Assembly (NCBI GenBank): GCA_963795665.1
Contig: CAWCIP010000008.1
Span: 1 to 64,000, forward strand
Origin: DASUPK01 sp963795665
GTDB lineage: Bacteria > Actinomycetota > Thermoleophilia > Solirubrobacterales > 70-9
Reading direction: 5' to 3'
Length of the DNA stretch: 64,000 bases
The position numbers and the translations under genes are program-made. Shown here piece after piece: positions 51,508-58,934 of this stretch. The notes under the pieces are model-generated. The model had not been told where the DNA came from. It saw nothing but the letters and a program-made list of their open reading frames with translations, and made no database searches. The first letter of the stretch is position 1. Each line of letters begins with the position of its first letter.

Positions 51508-51513
51508 GACCTA

Positions 51514-51879
51514 GTGCCGCCCGTTGACGCCCCGACCCTCTCCGACGCCGGCCGGGCCGTGTCCTATCTGGAGGAGATCTCGCCCGAGATGAGGGGTTGC
51601 GCGATCCTCTCCGGCGCCGGCGAGGTCCTGGCGGCGAGCGGCGACAGCGATCGCTGGGGTGAGGCCGGGCGCGATCTGGTGGCCGCCGCCGACGCCGCGG
51701 GCAGCGAGCCGGTCGCCCACGCGCACATCGCCACCGGCGACGGAGAGGCCTTCTGCGTCCGAGAGGGCGGACTGACCGCGGTGGCCGTCACCGAGCGCTT
51801 CACGTTGGCGTCGCTGATGCTCTTCGACATGCGGATCGCGCTTCGTCAGCTGGCCGCGTCGGGCGGCGGCGCCGTATGA
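51514..51879 (+). CDS. Roadblock/LC7-like domain protein
   Basis: 121 residues from a GTG. VSYLEEISPEMRGCAILSGAGEVLAASGDSDRWGEAGRDLVAAADAAG, then GEAFCVREGGLTAVAVTERFTLASLMLFDMRIALRQLAAS: the two-helix/five-strand order of roadblock domains, with the typical 'x-G-x-x-I-x-x-x-x-G-x-x-L' first strands. Such proteins often regulate small GTPases or form scaffolds. No GTPase gene is nearby. Starts an operon with a 78-aa protein (ATGA overlap), TldD and TldE. Confidence 0.65.
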   Translation: MPPVDAPTLSDAGRAVSYLEEISPEMRGCAILSGAGEVLAASGDSDRWGEAGRDLVAAADAAGSEPVAHAHIATGDGEAFCVREGGLTAVAVTERFTLASLMLFDMRIALRQLAASGGGAV

Positions 51880-52112
51880 CGACCAAACCGCACCGGCTGC
51901 TGCTGGACCGGGTCTCCGGCTACGCCGACGAGGCGGCCGCATACCTCCGAAGGCGCCGGCACCTGCGCAAGCCATTCGCAAGGACCTACTACAGCGGCGG
52001 GCGCAGCGCCGCCTTTGCGGCCGACTCCGAGGAGGGGCGGGCGCTCTTCCTGGCCGCCTCTCGTCTGATCGAGGTCGCCGGCCCGCCGCGACGGGCGCGG
52101 AGCACGAAGTGA
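51876..52112 (+). CDS. Small 78-residue basic protein, unknown
   Basis: 78 residues, rich in Arg. The first half is helical (HRLLLDRVSGYADEAAAYLRRRRHLRKPF), followed by ARTYYSGGRSAAFAADSEEGRALFLAASRLIEVAG. ATGA overlap with the roadblock-like gene and GTGA overlap with tldD. No signal peptide, no motif I recognise. Its place directly before a TldD/TldE protease pair makes it a possible partner or substrate, but that is only an idea. Confidence 0.55.
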   Translation: MTTKPHRLLLDRVSGYADEAAAYLRRRRHLRKPFARTYYSGGRSAAFAADSEEGRALFLAASRLIEVAGPPRRARSTK

Positions 52113-53494
52113 GCATGGTGGATGAGAGCGTCGCCGCTCGCGTCCTGGAGCGGGCGCTGTCCCACGGCGGCGACTTCGCTGAGCTCTTCTGCGAGGAGCG
52201 CCGGGGCTTCACCCTCTCGATCGACGAGTCCCGAGTCGAGCGCCCGCAATCGGGCAGCGAGCGGGGCGCCGGCATCCGGGTGATCGACGGCGAGGTGACC
52301 CGCTTCGCCCACGTCGACGGCCTGGCGGAGGAGGATCTGATGCGAGCGGCGGATGGGCTCGCCTCCGCCCTCGACGGCGACGGCACCGAGGCGCTGGCCC
52401 TGAAGGCCGCTGGGCCCCCCGAGCTGCAGGAGATCGAGATCGATCCCGCGAGCGTCCCGGCCGAGCGCAAGGCCGAGGTCCTGAGAGAGCTCGACGAGCG
52501 CGCGCGTTCCGCCGGATCAGAGGTGGCCCAGGCCTCGGCGAGCTACAGCGAGGGGCGACGGCGCGTCGCCGTATTCAACTCCCAGGGCCTCGAGGCGAGC
52601 GACGACAGAACCCGGGTGCGCCTCGGGGTGCAGGTCGTGGCGCGCAAGAACGGCACGGTCGAGACAGGCTTCGAGACGCTCGGGGAGCACCGGGGCTTCG
52701 AGCTGCTCGATGGCGACCCCGCCCGGATCGCGGAACAGGCAGCAGGCAAGGCCCTGAAGCTGCTCGGCGCCGATCCGGCCCCCGCCGGTGAGATGACGGT
52801 GGTCGTCGGCGGTGGGTTCGGCGGTGTCCTCTTCCACGAGATGACCGGCCACGGCCTGGAGGCAGACGCGGTGCAGAAGGGCGCCAGCGTCTACGCGGGC
52901 AAGATGGGCGAGAAGGTCGCAGAGCCGCTCCTCAATGCCTATGACGACGGAGTCATGCCGCACGAGTGGGGGACCGGGGCCATCGACGACGAGGGAACCC
53001 CCTGCCAGCGGACCGCGGTGATCCAGGAAGGGAAGCTCACCTCCTATCTATACGACCGCCTCCGCGCTCGCCGGGATGGCGTCGATTCAACAGGCAACGG
53101 GCGGCGGGCGAGCTTCCGCGACCTGCCGATCCCGCGGATGACCAACACCTACATCGAGCCGGGAGACGCGGACCCGCAGGAGCTGATCGCGGAGGTGGAC
53201 AAGGGCTTCTACGCCGTCTCCTTCGGCGGCGGCCAGGTCGAGCCCGCGACCGGCGACTTCGTCTTCGGGGTCTCCGAGGGCTATCTGATCGAGGGTGGCA
53301 AGGTGACCAAGCCGTGCCGAGGCGCGACCCTGATCGGCAACTGCCTCCAGGCGCTCACCCGGATCGACGCGGTCGGGAACGACTTCGAGATGAAGACCGG
53401 CTTCTGCGGCAAGGCCGGCCAGACGGCGCCAGTCGGCACCGGCCAGGGGCACGTCCGGATCAAAGGCATGACCGTCGGCGGGACCGCCGTATGA
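52109..53494 (+). CDS. tldD: TldD metalloprotease subunit
   Basis: 461 residues. N-terminal VAARVLERALSHGGDFAELFCEERRGFTLSIDESRVERPQSGSERGAGIRVI and the metal site GVLFHEMTGHGLEADAVQKGASVYAGKMGEKV with HExxxH (residues about 245-250), DDEGTPCQRTAVIQEGKLTSYLYDRLRARRDGVDSTGNGRR, PRMTNTYIEPGDADP. TldD with TldE forms a processive peptidase that degrades unstructured peptides and matures some RiPPs and antitoxins. The GTG at 52109 overlaps the preceding stop (GTGA); an ATG at 52115 is the alternative. Confidence 0.93.
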   Translation: MSMVDESVAARVLERALSHGGDFAELFCEERRGFTLSIDESRVERPQSGSERGAGIRVIDGEVTRFAHVDGLAEEDLMRAADGLASALDGDGTEALALKAAGPPELQEIEIDPASVPAERKAEVLRELDERARSAGSEVAQASASYSEGRRRVAVFNSQGLEASDDRTRVRLGVQVVARKNGTVETGFETLGEHRGFELLDGDPARIAEQAAGKALKLLGADPAPAGEMTVVVGGGFGGVLFHEMTGHGLEADAVQKGASVYAGKMGEKVAEPLLNAYDDGVMPHEWGTGAIDDEGTPCQRTAVIQEGKLTSYLYDRLRARRDGVDSTGNGRRASFRDLPIPRMTNTYIEPGDADPQELIAEVDKGFYAVSFGGGQVEPATGDFVFGVSEGYLIEGGKVTKPCRGATLIGNCLQALTRIDAVGNDFEMKTGFCGKAGQTAPVGTGQGHVRIKGMTVGGTAV

Positions 53495-53529
53495 GACGCG
53501 AGGGCGCTCCGAAAGGAGCGACCCGTTTG

Positions 53530-54879
53530 ATGGAGGACGTCGCACGCCGCGCGGTCGAGGCGGCGACCGCCGCGGGAGCAAGCGACGCCGAGGCCTGGAG
53601 CGAGGGCTCGCGGAGCCGCGAGGTTCGAGTCCACGCCGGCGAGGTCGAGAGCCTGACCGAGGCGAGTGGCCGCGGCGTCGGCGTCAGGGCCTGGATCGGG
53701 ACACGCACCGGCTACGCGTACGGCACCGACCTCTCCGAGTCCGGCCTCGCCGAGCTGGCGGAGTCCGCGGTGGGCGCCGCCCGCGTCGCCGACGAGGACG
53801 AGAACTCCGCCGCGCCCGACCCGAGCGGCGAGCCGGCCGAGATCAAGGGATTGCGCGACCCGGCGGTGGCGGACACCGAGACCGCCGAGGTGATCGACCT
53901 GGCCAAGCAGATCGAGCGCATCGCGCTCGATCGCGACAAGCGGGTCACCGGGGTGGAGGAGGTCGTCTACGTCGACGAGGACGGCGACGCCGCGATCGCG
54001 ACCTCGCGCGGCGTCTCCGGGAGCTTCGGCTCCTCCGTCGCCTACTCGTTCCTGCAGGCGATGGCGACGGAGGACTCGGAGGTCCAGACCGGGCTCGGCT
54101 TCGGGGTGGGCCGCTCGCCGAAGTCCCTGAACGCCGAGGAGATCGGCGGGGAGGCCGGGGACGAGGCCGCCTCGATGCTGGGCGCAGCCAAGCCCAAGTC
54201 GCGCACCTGCCCCGTGGTCCTCTCGGAGCGGGTCACCGCGAGCTTCGCCGGCTTCATCGGTGGCGCGCTGAGCGCGGACGAGGTCCAGCGCGGGCGCTCA
54301 CCGTTCGCCGAGCGGCTCGGAGACGAGCTCGCGTCCGCCGCCTATGTGCTCGCCGACGACGGGATCGATCCCGGCGGCCTCGCCAGCGCCCCCTTCGACG
54401 GCGAGGGGACGCCGCGCGAGCGGACGCCCCTGATCGCAGACGGCAAGCTGCTCGCCTACCTGCACGACTCCTACACGGCCCGCCGGGGCGGGGCGCGCTC
54501 GACCGGAAACGCCGCCCGGTCCTCGTACCGCTCGCCGCCATCGGTCAGCCCTTCGAACCTGGTGCTCGAGCCCGGCGACCTCTCCCTCGAGGGGCTGCTC
54601 GAGCGCGCCGGGGACGGCGTCTACATCACCGAGGTCGCCGGCCTTCACTCTGGGGTCAACCCGGTCACGGGCCGCTATTCGGTTGGGGCGTCCGGGAGGA
54701 CGATCAGCGGAGGCGAACTCGCCGAGCCGCTCCGGGAGTTCACGATCGCCGGCGACCTGCTCGGCACGCTCGCCGCTGTCCAGGCGATCGGCTCGGAGAC
54801 CCGATGGGTGCCCTTCGGCGGCTCGGTGAAGACGGCGCCGATGCTGGTGGGCGAGATGGCCATCGGCGGGTCCTCGTAA
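53530..54879 (+). CDS. pmbA: TldE/PmbA subunit of the TldD/E protease
   Basis: About 449 residues. ASDAEAWSEGSRSREVRVHAGEVESLTEASGRGVGVRAWIGTRTGYAYGTDLSE, DRDKRVTGVEEVVYVDEDGDAAIATSRGVSG, VVLSERVTASFAGFIGGALSADEVQRGRSPFAERLGDELAS, PFDGEGTPRERTPLIADGKLLAYLHDSYTARRGGARSTGNA. No HExxxH, as expected for TldE. The ATG at 53530 is preceded by AAAGGAG (53512-53518); TTG 53527 and ATG 53491 (which overlaps the tldD stop) are alternatives. Confidence 0.92.
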   Translation: MEDVARRAVEAATAAGASDAEAWSEGSRSREVRVHAGEVESLTEASGRGVGVRAWIGTRTGYAYGTDLSESGLAELAESAVGAARVADEDENSAAPDPSGEPAEIKGLRDPAVADTETAEVIDLAKQIERIALDRDKRVTGVEEVVYVDEDGDAAIATSRGVSGSFGSSVAYSFLQAMATEDSEVQTGLGFGVGRSPKSLNAEEIGGEAGDEAASMLGAAKPKSRTCPVVLSERVTASFAGFIGGALSADEVQRGRSPFAERLGDELASAAYVLADDGIDPGGLASAPFDGEGTPRERTPLIADGKLLAYLHDSYTARRGGARSTGNAARSSYRSPPSVSPSNLVLEPGDLSLEGLLERAGDGVYITEVAGLHSGVNPVTGRYSVGASGRTISGGELAEPLREFTIAGDLLGTLAAVQAIGSETRWVPFGGSVKTAPMLVGEMAIGGSS

Positions 54880-54961
54880 CGGACCGTCAGAAGCCCGGTA
54901 TTTTGGCTTCAGGAGCCGCTGTTAGGCTCGGCGCGAACTCCAATCCTTAGGAGGAGATGAC

Positions 54962-55243
54962 GTGACCAAGGCTGAGTTCCTCGACGTGCTCGCAGGCGAC
55001 AGCAGAATCGGCAGCAAGAAGGAGGCGGGACAGGCCGTCGATGCGGTGCTCGACTCCATCATGGACGTCCTCCAGGGCGGAGGCGAGGTGAACTTCACCG
55101 GCTTCGGCAAGTTCGCCGTCGCCGAGCGTGGCCCCCGCCAGGGCGTCAACCCGCGCACAGGCGAGCGGATCTTCATCCCGGGCGGCAAGGTGCCGCGCTT
55201 CTCGGCCGGCTCAGGCCTGAAGAAGAAGGTCAAGGGCGGATAG
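54962..55243 (+). CDS. hup: HU-family DNA-binding protein
   Basis: 93 residues from a GTG with a very strong AGGAGGAG site. TKAEFLDVLAGDSRIGSKKEAGQAVDAVLDSIMDVLQGGGEVNFTGFGKFAVAERGPRQGVNPRTGERIFIPGGKVPRFSAGSGLKKKVKGG: the FGKF and RxGxNPxTGE arm motifs are those of HU. It has only a short Lys-rich tail, unlike the long extension of mycobacterial HupB. Compacts the nucleoid. Its last codons border pyrF. Confidence 0.93.
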   Translation: MTKAEFLDVLAGDSRIGSKKEAGQAVDAVLDSIMDVLQGGGEVNFTGFGKFAVAERGPRQGVNPRTGERIFIPGGKVPRFSAGSGLKKKVKGG

Positions 55244-55299
55244 CGACCCAGCCCTTCGCAGACAGGCTCGCGGCGCTCGTCGACGAGCGCCGCAGCCAG

Positions 55300-56130
55300 G
55301 TGTGCCTGGGCCTTGACCCGGATCCGGCCGCGCTTTCCCCGGACGCCGCGCCAGACGCCGACCTCACCGACGTCGCCGATCGGGCCGCCTCAGCCGTCTT
55401 CGAGCACTGCCGGCGGCTGATCGAGCTCGCCGGCCCCGCCTGTGTGGCGGTGAAGCCGCAGCTGGCCTGCTTCGAGCGACTGGGGGCACCGGGCTGGCGG
55501 GCGCTGGGCGAGGTCTGCTCGGCGGCGCAGCGCGCCGGGCTGCTGGTGGTCGCGGACGGCAAGCGGGGCGACGTCCCCGTGACCGCGAAGGCCTACGGCC
55601 AGGCCCTGGTCGGCGAGACCGAGACGCCGTGGGGGGTGGTCCGGGGTCTCGACGCCGACGCGTTCACGGCCAACCCCCTGCTCGGTGAGGACGCGATCGA
55701 GGTGCTGATCGAGGCGGCCCGGGAAGCCGCGGCCGGGGTGTTCCTGCTCGTTCGGACCTCGAACCCGGGCGCGGCGCGGCTCCAGGATGCGACGCTGGGG
55801 GAGAGGCCGATGCACGAGGAGCTCGCCGCGCTGGTGGCGGAGGGCGCCACGCGGCTCACTGGAGAGTCCGGGCTGTCCGGGCTCGGTGCGGTGGTCGGCG
55901 CGACCGCCCCCCAGCACCTGGGCCGGCTCCGCGAGCTGATGCCCGATTCGATCTTCCTGATTCCCGGAATCGGCGCCCAGGGCGGCAAGCCGGAGGACCT
56001 CGGGCCGGCGCTGGCTCCAGGACGCCCCGCATCCGTGCTGGTCGCTGCGGCGCGAAGCATCGCCGGGGCGGACGATCCCGCCGCGGCTGCGGAGGAGCTC
56101 CGCGAGGCGGTTTGGAGCCTCAGTAGTTAG
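55300..56130 (+). CDS. pyrF: Orotidine 5'-phosphate decarboxylase, type 2 (true start probably upstream)
   Basis: 276 residues from a GTG. Type-2 PyrF features: VCLGLDPDPAALSP, CVAVKPQLACFERLGAPGWRALGEV, GLLVVADGKRGDVPVTAKAYGQAL (catalytic D-x-K-R-x-D), ADAFTANPLLGEDAIEVLI, FLLVRTSNPGAARLQD, GAVVGATAPQHLGRLRELMP and FLIPGIGAQGG. Family members have about 15 more residues at the N-terminus. In frame upstream the DNA codes FADRLAALVDERRSQ back to the HU stop, but the only start-like codon is an ATA at 55240 overlapping the HU stop (ATAG). Completes UMP synthesis. Confidence 0.9.
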   Translation: MCLGLDPDPAALSPDAAPDADLTDVADRAASAVFEHCRRLIELAGPACVAVKPQLACFERLGAPGWRALGEVCSAAQRAGLLVVADGKRGDVPVTAKAYGQALVGETETPWGVVRGLDADAFTANPLLGEDAIEVLIEAAREAAAGVFLLVRTSNPGAARLQDATLGERPMHEELAALVAEGATRLTGESGLSGLGAVVGATAPQHLGRLRELMPDSIFLIPGIGAQGGKPEDLGPALAPGRPASVLVAAARSIAGADDPAAAAEELREAVWSLSS

Positions 56131-56156
56131 CCGGCAGTACCCTGTCGAACCCTCGA

Positions 56157-56477
56157 ATGCCGGACTACAAGCCGAATCAATTCGTCCGCGTGTTCGCCGT
56201 GCTGGCCCTGATCGCGGCCCTCATCCTGGTGGTCGCCGTCGTGGCGACCTCAAGCGGGGGAGGCGGCGGCGGGGACAACGGTGACTCGCATAAGAAGGCC
56301 CATATCAGCAAGGCCGGCGAGAGGGCCGTGCGCAAGGGCGTCTGGATCGTCCATTCCGGCGACACCCTGGGAGCGATCTCGCTGAAGACCGGCATCGATG
56401 TGAACACGCTCCAGGCGCTCAACCCGGACCTCGATCCGCAGACCCTCCTCGAGGGCCAGCGAATAGCGTTGCGCTGA
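56157..56477 (+). CDS. Membrane-anchored LysM-domain protein
   Basis: 106 residues. Short basic N-terminus, one membrane helix (VFAVLALIAALILVVAVVATSS), a Gly/Asp/His linker, and a C-terminal LysM repeat VWIVHSGDTLGAISLKTGIDVNTLQALNPDLDPQTLLEGQRIALR. LysM binds peptidoglycan. It lies between pyrF and a D,D-carboxypeptidase, 2 bp from the latter, so a cell-wall role and co-expression are likely. Confidence 0.85.
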   Translation: MPDYKPNQFVRVFAVLALIAALILVVAVVATSSGGGGGGDNGDSHKKAHISKAGERAVRKGVWIVHSGDTLGAISLKTGIDVNTLQALNPDLDPQTLLEGQRIALR

Positions 56478-56479
56478 CG

Positions 56480-57841
56480 GTGCTCGGAATCGAAGGCAGG
56501 CGGGGAAGGGGGCGCGTTCGCGCGGCGATTGCCATCGCGCTCGCGACCATGCTCATCGGCCTGCCGGCTTCGGCCATCGCCGCAAGCGGCCCCAGGCTCG
56601 ACGCCAGGGCGTGGATCCTGATCGACCCTCGCGACGATTCCGTCCTCGCCAGCAGCACTCCCGACAAGCATCTGCCGATCGCCAGTACGACCAAGCTGAT
56701 GACGGCGTACCTGGCGCTCAAGAAGCTGAAGCCCAACCAGATGATCGCGGCGCCGTCCTATCACCCGAGCGCCTCCGCCGAGATCGAGCTCGGCCTTCGG
56801 CCCGGCGAGCGGCTGCGGGTCCGGGACCTGCTCTACGGGCTGCTCCTGCCAAGCGCGAGCGACGCCGCCCAGACCCTGGCCGTCGGGGTCTCGGGCTCGG
56901 TGCCCGACTTCGTCACGGCGATGAACCAGGCGGCCCAGCGGCTCGGCCTGACCGACACCAGCTATGCGAACCCGATCGGGCTGGACGACCCGGACAACTA
57001 CTCGAGCGCCCGCGACCTGGTGACCCTCGCCTCGATCCTCCTCCGCAATCGGCTGTTCGCCAGGATCGTCAACACCCCGAGCGCGACGCTGAACAGCGGG
57101 GACCACCCGCGTCAGGTGACCAGCCGGGACACGCTGCTCAACGAGGTCCCGTGGATCAACGGGGTCAAGACCGGCCACACGCTCGGCGCGGGGTACGTCC
57201 TGGTCGGCTCCGGCACCCAGGACTCGACGACCCTGATCTCCGCGGTGCTCGGCGCTCCCGACGAGCCCACCCGCGACGCCGACACGCTGAAGCTCCTCCA
57301 GTACGGCTTCTCCCTCTACCACCCGGTTCAGCCGGTCCGAAAGGGCCAGGAGCTGGCCGATCCCAAGCTCGATTACCGGAGCGATCACCTCTCACTGGTC
57401 GCCAGGGACGCCCTTCCGGTCAACGTGCGACAGGGCCAGCACGTCGCGACTCGCGTCACCGCGCCCGACGAGGTCAGCGGTGCCGTGAAGGAGGGCCAGG
57501 TGCTCGGCCGCGTCAGGGTCACCGTCGACGGGAAGCCGGCGGCGGCCAGCCCCCTGGTCGCGTCCCGCTCGGTTGGCGCGGCGACCACCGTCGACAAGGC
57601 GATCACGGCCGCGAAGAATCCAATCGTTCTACTTCTGCTCGGCGCGATCGTGATACTCCTAGGACTGCTGCTGACGAGACGAGGACGCGGTTCGAAGGAG
57701 CCCGAGACGGCCGCCCCGCGAACTCGAGAGAATCGGCGACAGTCCCCCCAACAGCGGACCCCGGAGGAGAGGCGCAGGATGCACGAGGAGAGGATGCGCA
57801 GGAGGCGCCAGAGAGCGGAGCGGGAGGGGGACGCCGGATGA
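56480..57841 (+). CDS. D-alanyl-D-alanine carboxypeptidase (PBP5-type, peptidase S11) with SxS in place of SxN
   Basis: 453 residues. Signal sequence, then the SxxK motif STTK at 69-72, the second motif read as SAS (125-127, in LLLPSASDAAQT) where the family has SxN, and KTG at 230-232 (VKTGHT). A C-terminal membrane helix (PIVLLLLGAIVILLGLLL) and a strongly basic cytoplasmic tail follow. It trims the terminal D-Ala of peptidoglycan pentapeptides. The start GTG at 56480 follows the LysM gene by 2 bp. The ATG of the sugar kinase overlaps its stop. Confidence 0.9.
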   Translation: MLGIEGRRGRGRVRAAIAIALATMLIGLPASAIAASGPRLDARAWILIDPRDDSVLASSTPDKHLPIASTTKLMTAYLALKKLKPNQMIAAPSYHPSASAEIELGLRPGERLRVRDLLYGLLLPSASDAAQTLAVGVSGSVPDFVTAMNQAAQRLGLTDTSYANPIGLDDPDNYSSARDLVTLASILLRNRLFARIVNTPSATLNSGDHPRQVTSRDTLLNEVPWINGVKTGHTLGAGYVLVGSGTQDSTTLISAVLGAPDEPTRDADTLKLLQYGFSLYHPVQPVRKGQELADPKLDYRSDHLSLVARDALPVNVRQGQHVATRVTAPDEVSGAVKEGQVLGRVRVTVDGKPAAASPLVASRSVGAATTVDKAITAAKNPIVLLLLGAIVILLGLLLTRRGRGSKEPETAAPRTRENRRQSPQQRTPEERRRMHEERMRRRRQRAEREGDAG

Positions 57842-58797
57842 TCCTCACCGTCACCCTGAACGCCGCCATCGACCGCACCGTCGCCGTCCCGAGCTTCCGG
57901 CAGGGCCATCGCCACCGAGCCGTCGAGGCCAGCACCGTCGCCGGTGGCAAGGGGGTCAACGTCGCCCGCGCCCTGAAGCTGCTCGACCGGCCTGTGATCG
58001 CCACCGGGCTCGCCGGCGGCCCGACCGGCGCCCGTCTGATGGAGCGCCTCGCCGAGGAGTCGATCCTCACGGACTTCACCTGGATCGCCGGCGAGTCGAG
58101 GACGAATCTCGCCGTCGTCGATCCCACCTCCGGCGAGCAGACCGAGATCAACGAGCGCGGCCCGGACGTCAGCGCCGAGGAGCTCGACCGGTTCCTGGAG
58201 AAGCTTCTCTACCTGGCCCGCGGCGCTCGCATCTGCGCGATCGCGGGGAGCCTGCCGCCGTCCGTCCCGCCGTCGTTCTCCGCCCGGATCGTCGAGGAGC
58301 TCAAGCAGATCGGAGTCGACACGATCGTCGACACGGAGGGCGAGCCGCTCGTCGCCTCGCTGCGTGCCGGGCCCGCCGCCGTGACGCCGAACGTGCGCGA
58401 GGCAGAGGGCGCCGTCGGCCATGAGTTCAACGACCGCGAGGACGCCCTCCTCGGCCTTCGCAGCCTGGTCGAGCTCGGGGCGATCGATGCCGTGATCACC
58501 CGGCCCGAGGGCTGCGTCGCATCGCTGCTGGACGCCGACGATCAGCGCCACGCCTACGAGGTCACCGCCCCCCAGGTCGAGCCGGTCGCCACCGTCGGCT
58601 CCGGCGATGCCTTCCTCGCCGGCTTCGTCGCCGCCCGTTACGACGGACGCCCGCCGGAGGAGTGCCTGCGCTTCGCGGTCGCCTGCGGCGCCGAGTCCAC
58701 CCAGCACTTCGGCGCGGGCAGCATCGACCCGGCTGAGGTCGAGCGGCTGCTGCCGGGAGTCGAGGCGCGCGAGCTCGAAGCCCCCGCGACCGTCTAG
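57838..58797 (+). CDS. PfkB-family 1-phosphofructokinase-like sugar kinase
   Basis: 319 residues. ILTVTLNAAIDRTVAVPSFRQGHRHRAVEASTVAGGKGVNVARALKLL (the N-terminal GGKGxNVA signature) and APQVEPVATVGSGDAFLAGFVAARYDGR (C-terminal GSGDAFLAGF with the catalytic Asp). This is the FruK/LacC subgroup, which phosphorylates fructose-1-phosphate or tagatose-6-phosphate. No PTS genes are near. ATGA overlap with the carboxypeptidase gene; an intrinsic terminator follows. Confidence 0.9.
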   Translation: MILTVTLNAAIDRTVAVPSFRQGHRHRAVEASTVAGGKGVNVARALKLLDRPVIATGLAGGPTGARLMERLAEESILTDFTWIAGESRTNLAVVDPTSGEQTEINERGPDVSAEELDRFLEKLLYLARGARICAIAGSLPPSVPPSFSARIVEELKQIGVDTIVDTEGEPLVASLRAGPAAVTPNVREAEGAVGHEFNDREDALLGLRSLVELGAIDAVITRPEGCVASLLDADDQRHAYEVTAPQVEPVATVGSGDAFLAGFVAARYDGRPPEECLRFAVACGAESTQHFGAGSIDPAEVERLLPGVEARELEAPATV

Positions 58798-58885
58798 ATC
58801 CCGGCAGGGCCCGGGTTGACCGCTGTTATCCTTGGCCGAGCGTTGGTAAGGACCCTCCGAAACGCCGCTATCACCGCATTTCCGG

Positions 58886-58906
58886 CCCCGCGACGCGGGG
58901 TTTTTT
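58886..58906 (+). terminator. Rho-independent terminator after the sugar kinase gene
   Basis: CCCCGC, loop GAC, GCGGGG, then six T. About 90 bp downstream of the kinase stop and just before the guaB3 promoter element, so it should separate the two transcripts. Confidence 0.85.
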
Positions 58907-58922
58907 CGTCCGCGAACGAACG

Positions 58923-58928
58923 TAGGGT
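58923..58928 (+). promoter_or_regulatory. Putative -10 element (TAGGGT) of leaderless guaB3
   Basis: TAGGGT ends 6 nt before the ATG at 58935 and lies downstream of the terminator. GAGGCA in the gap is a weak ribosome site at best. Confidence 0.45.
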
Positions 58929-58934
58929 GAGGCA

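Noticed and set aside
58816..58934. Riboswitch or attenuator leader before guaB3
   Set aside because: The terminator at 58886-58906 lies upstream of a TAGGGT element 6 nt from the guaB3 start, so it is more simply the end of the sugar kinase transcript.
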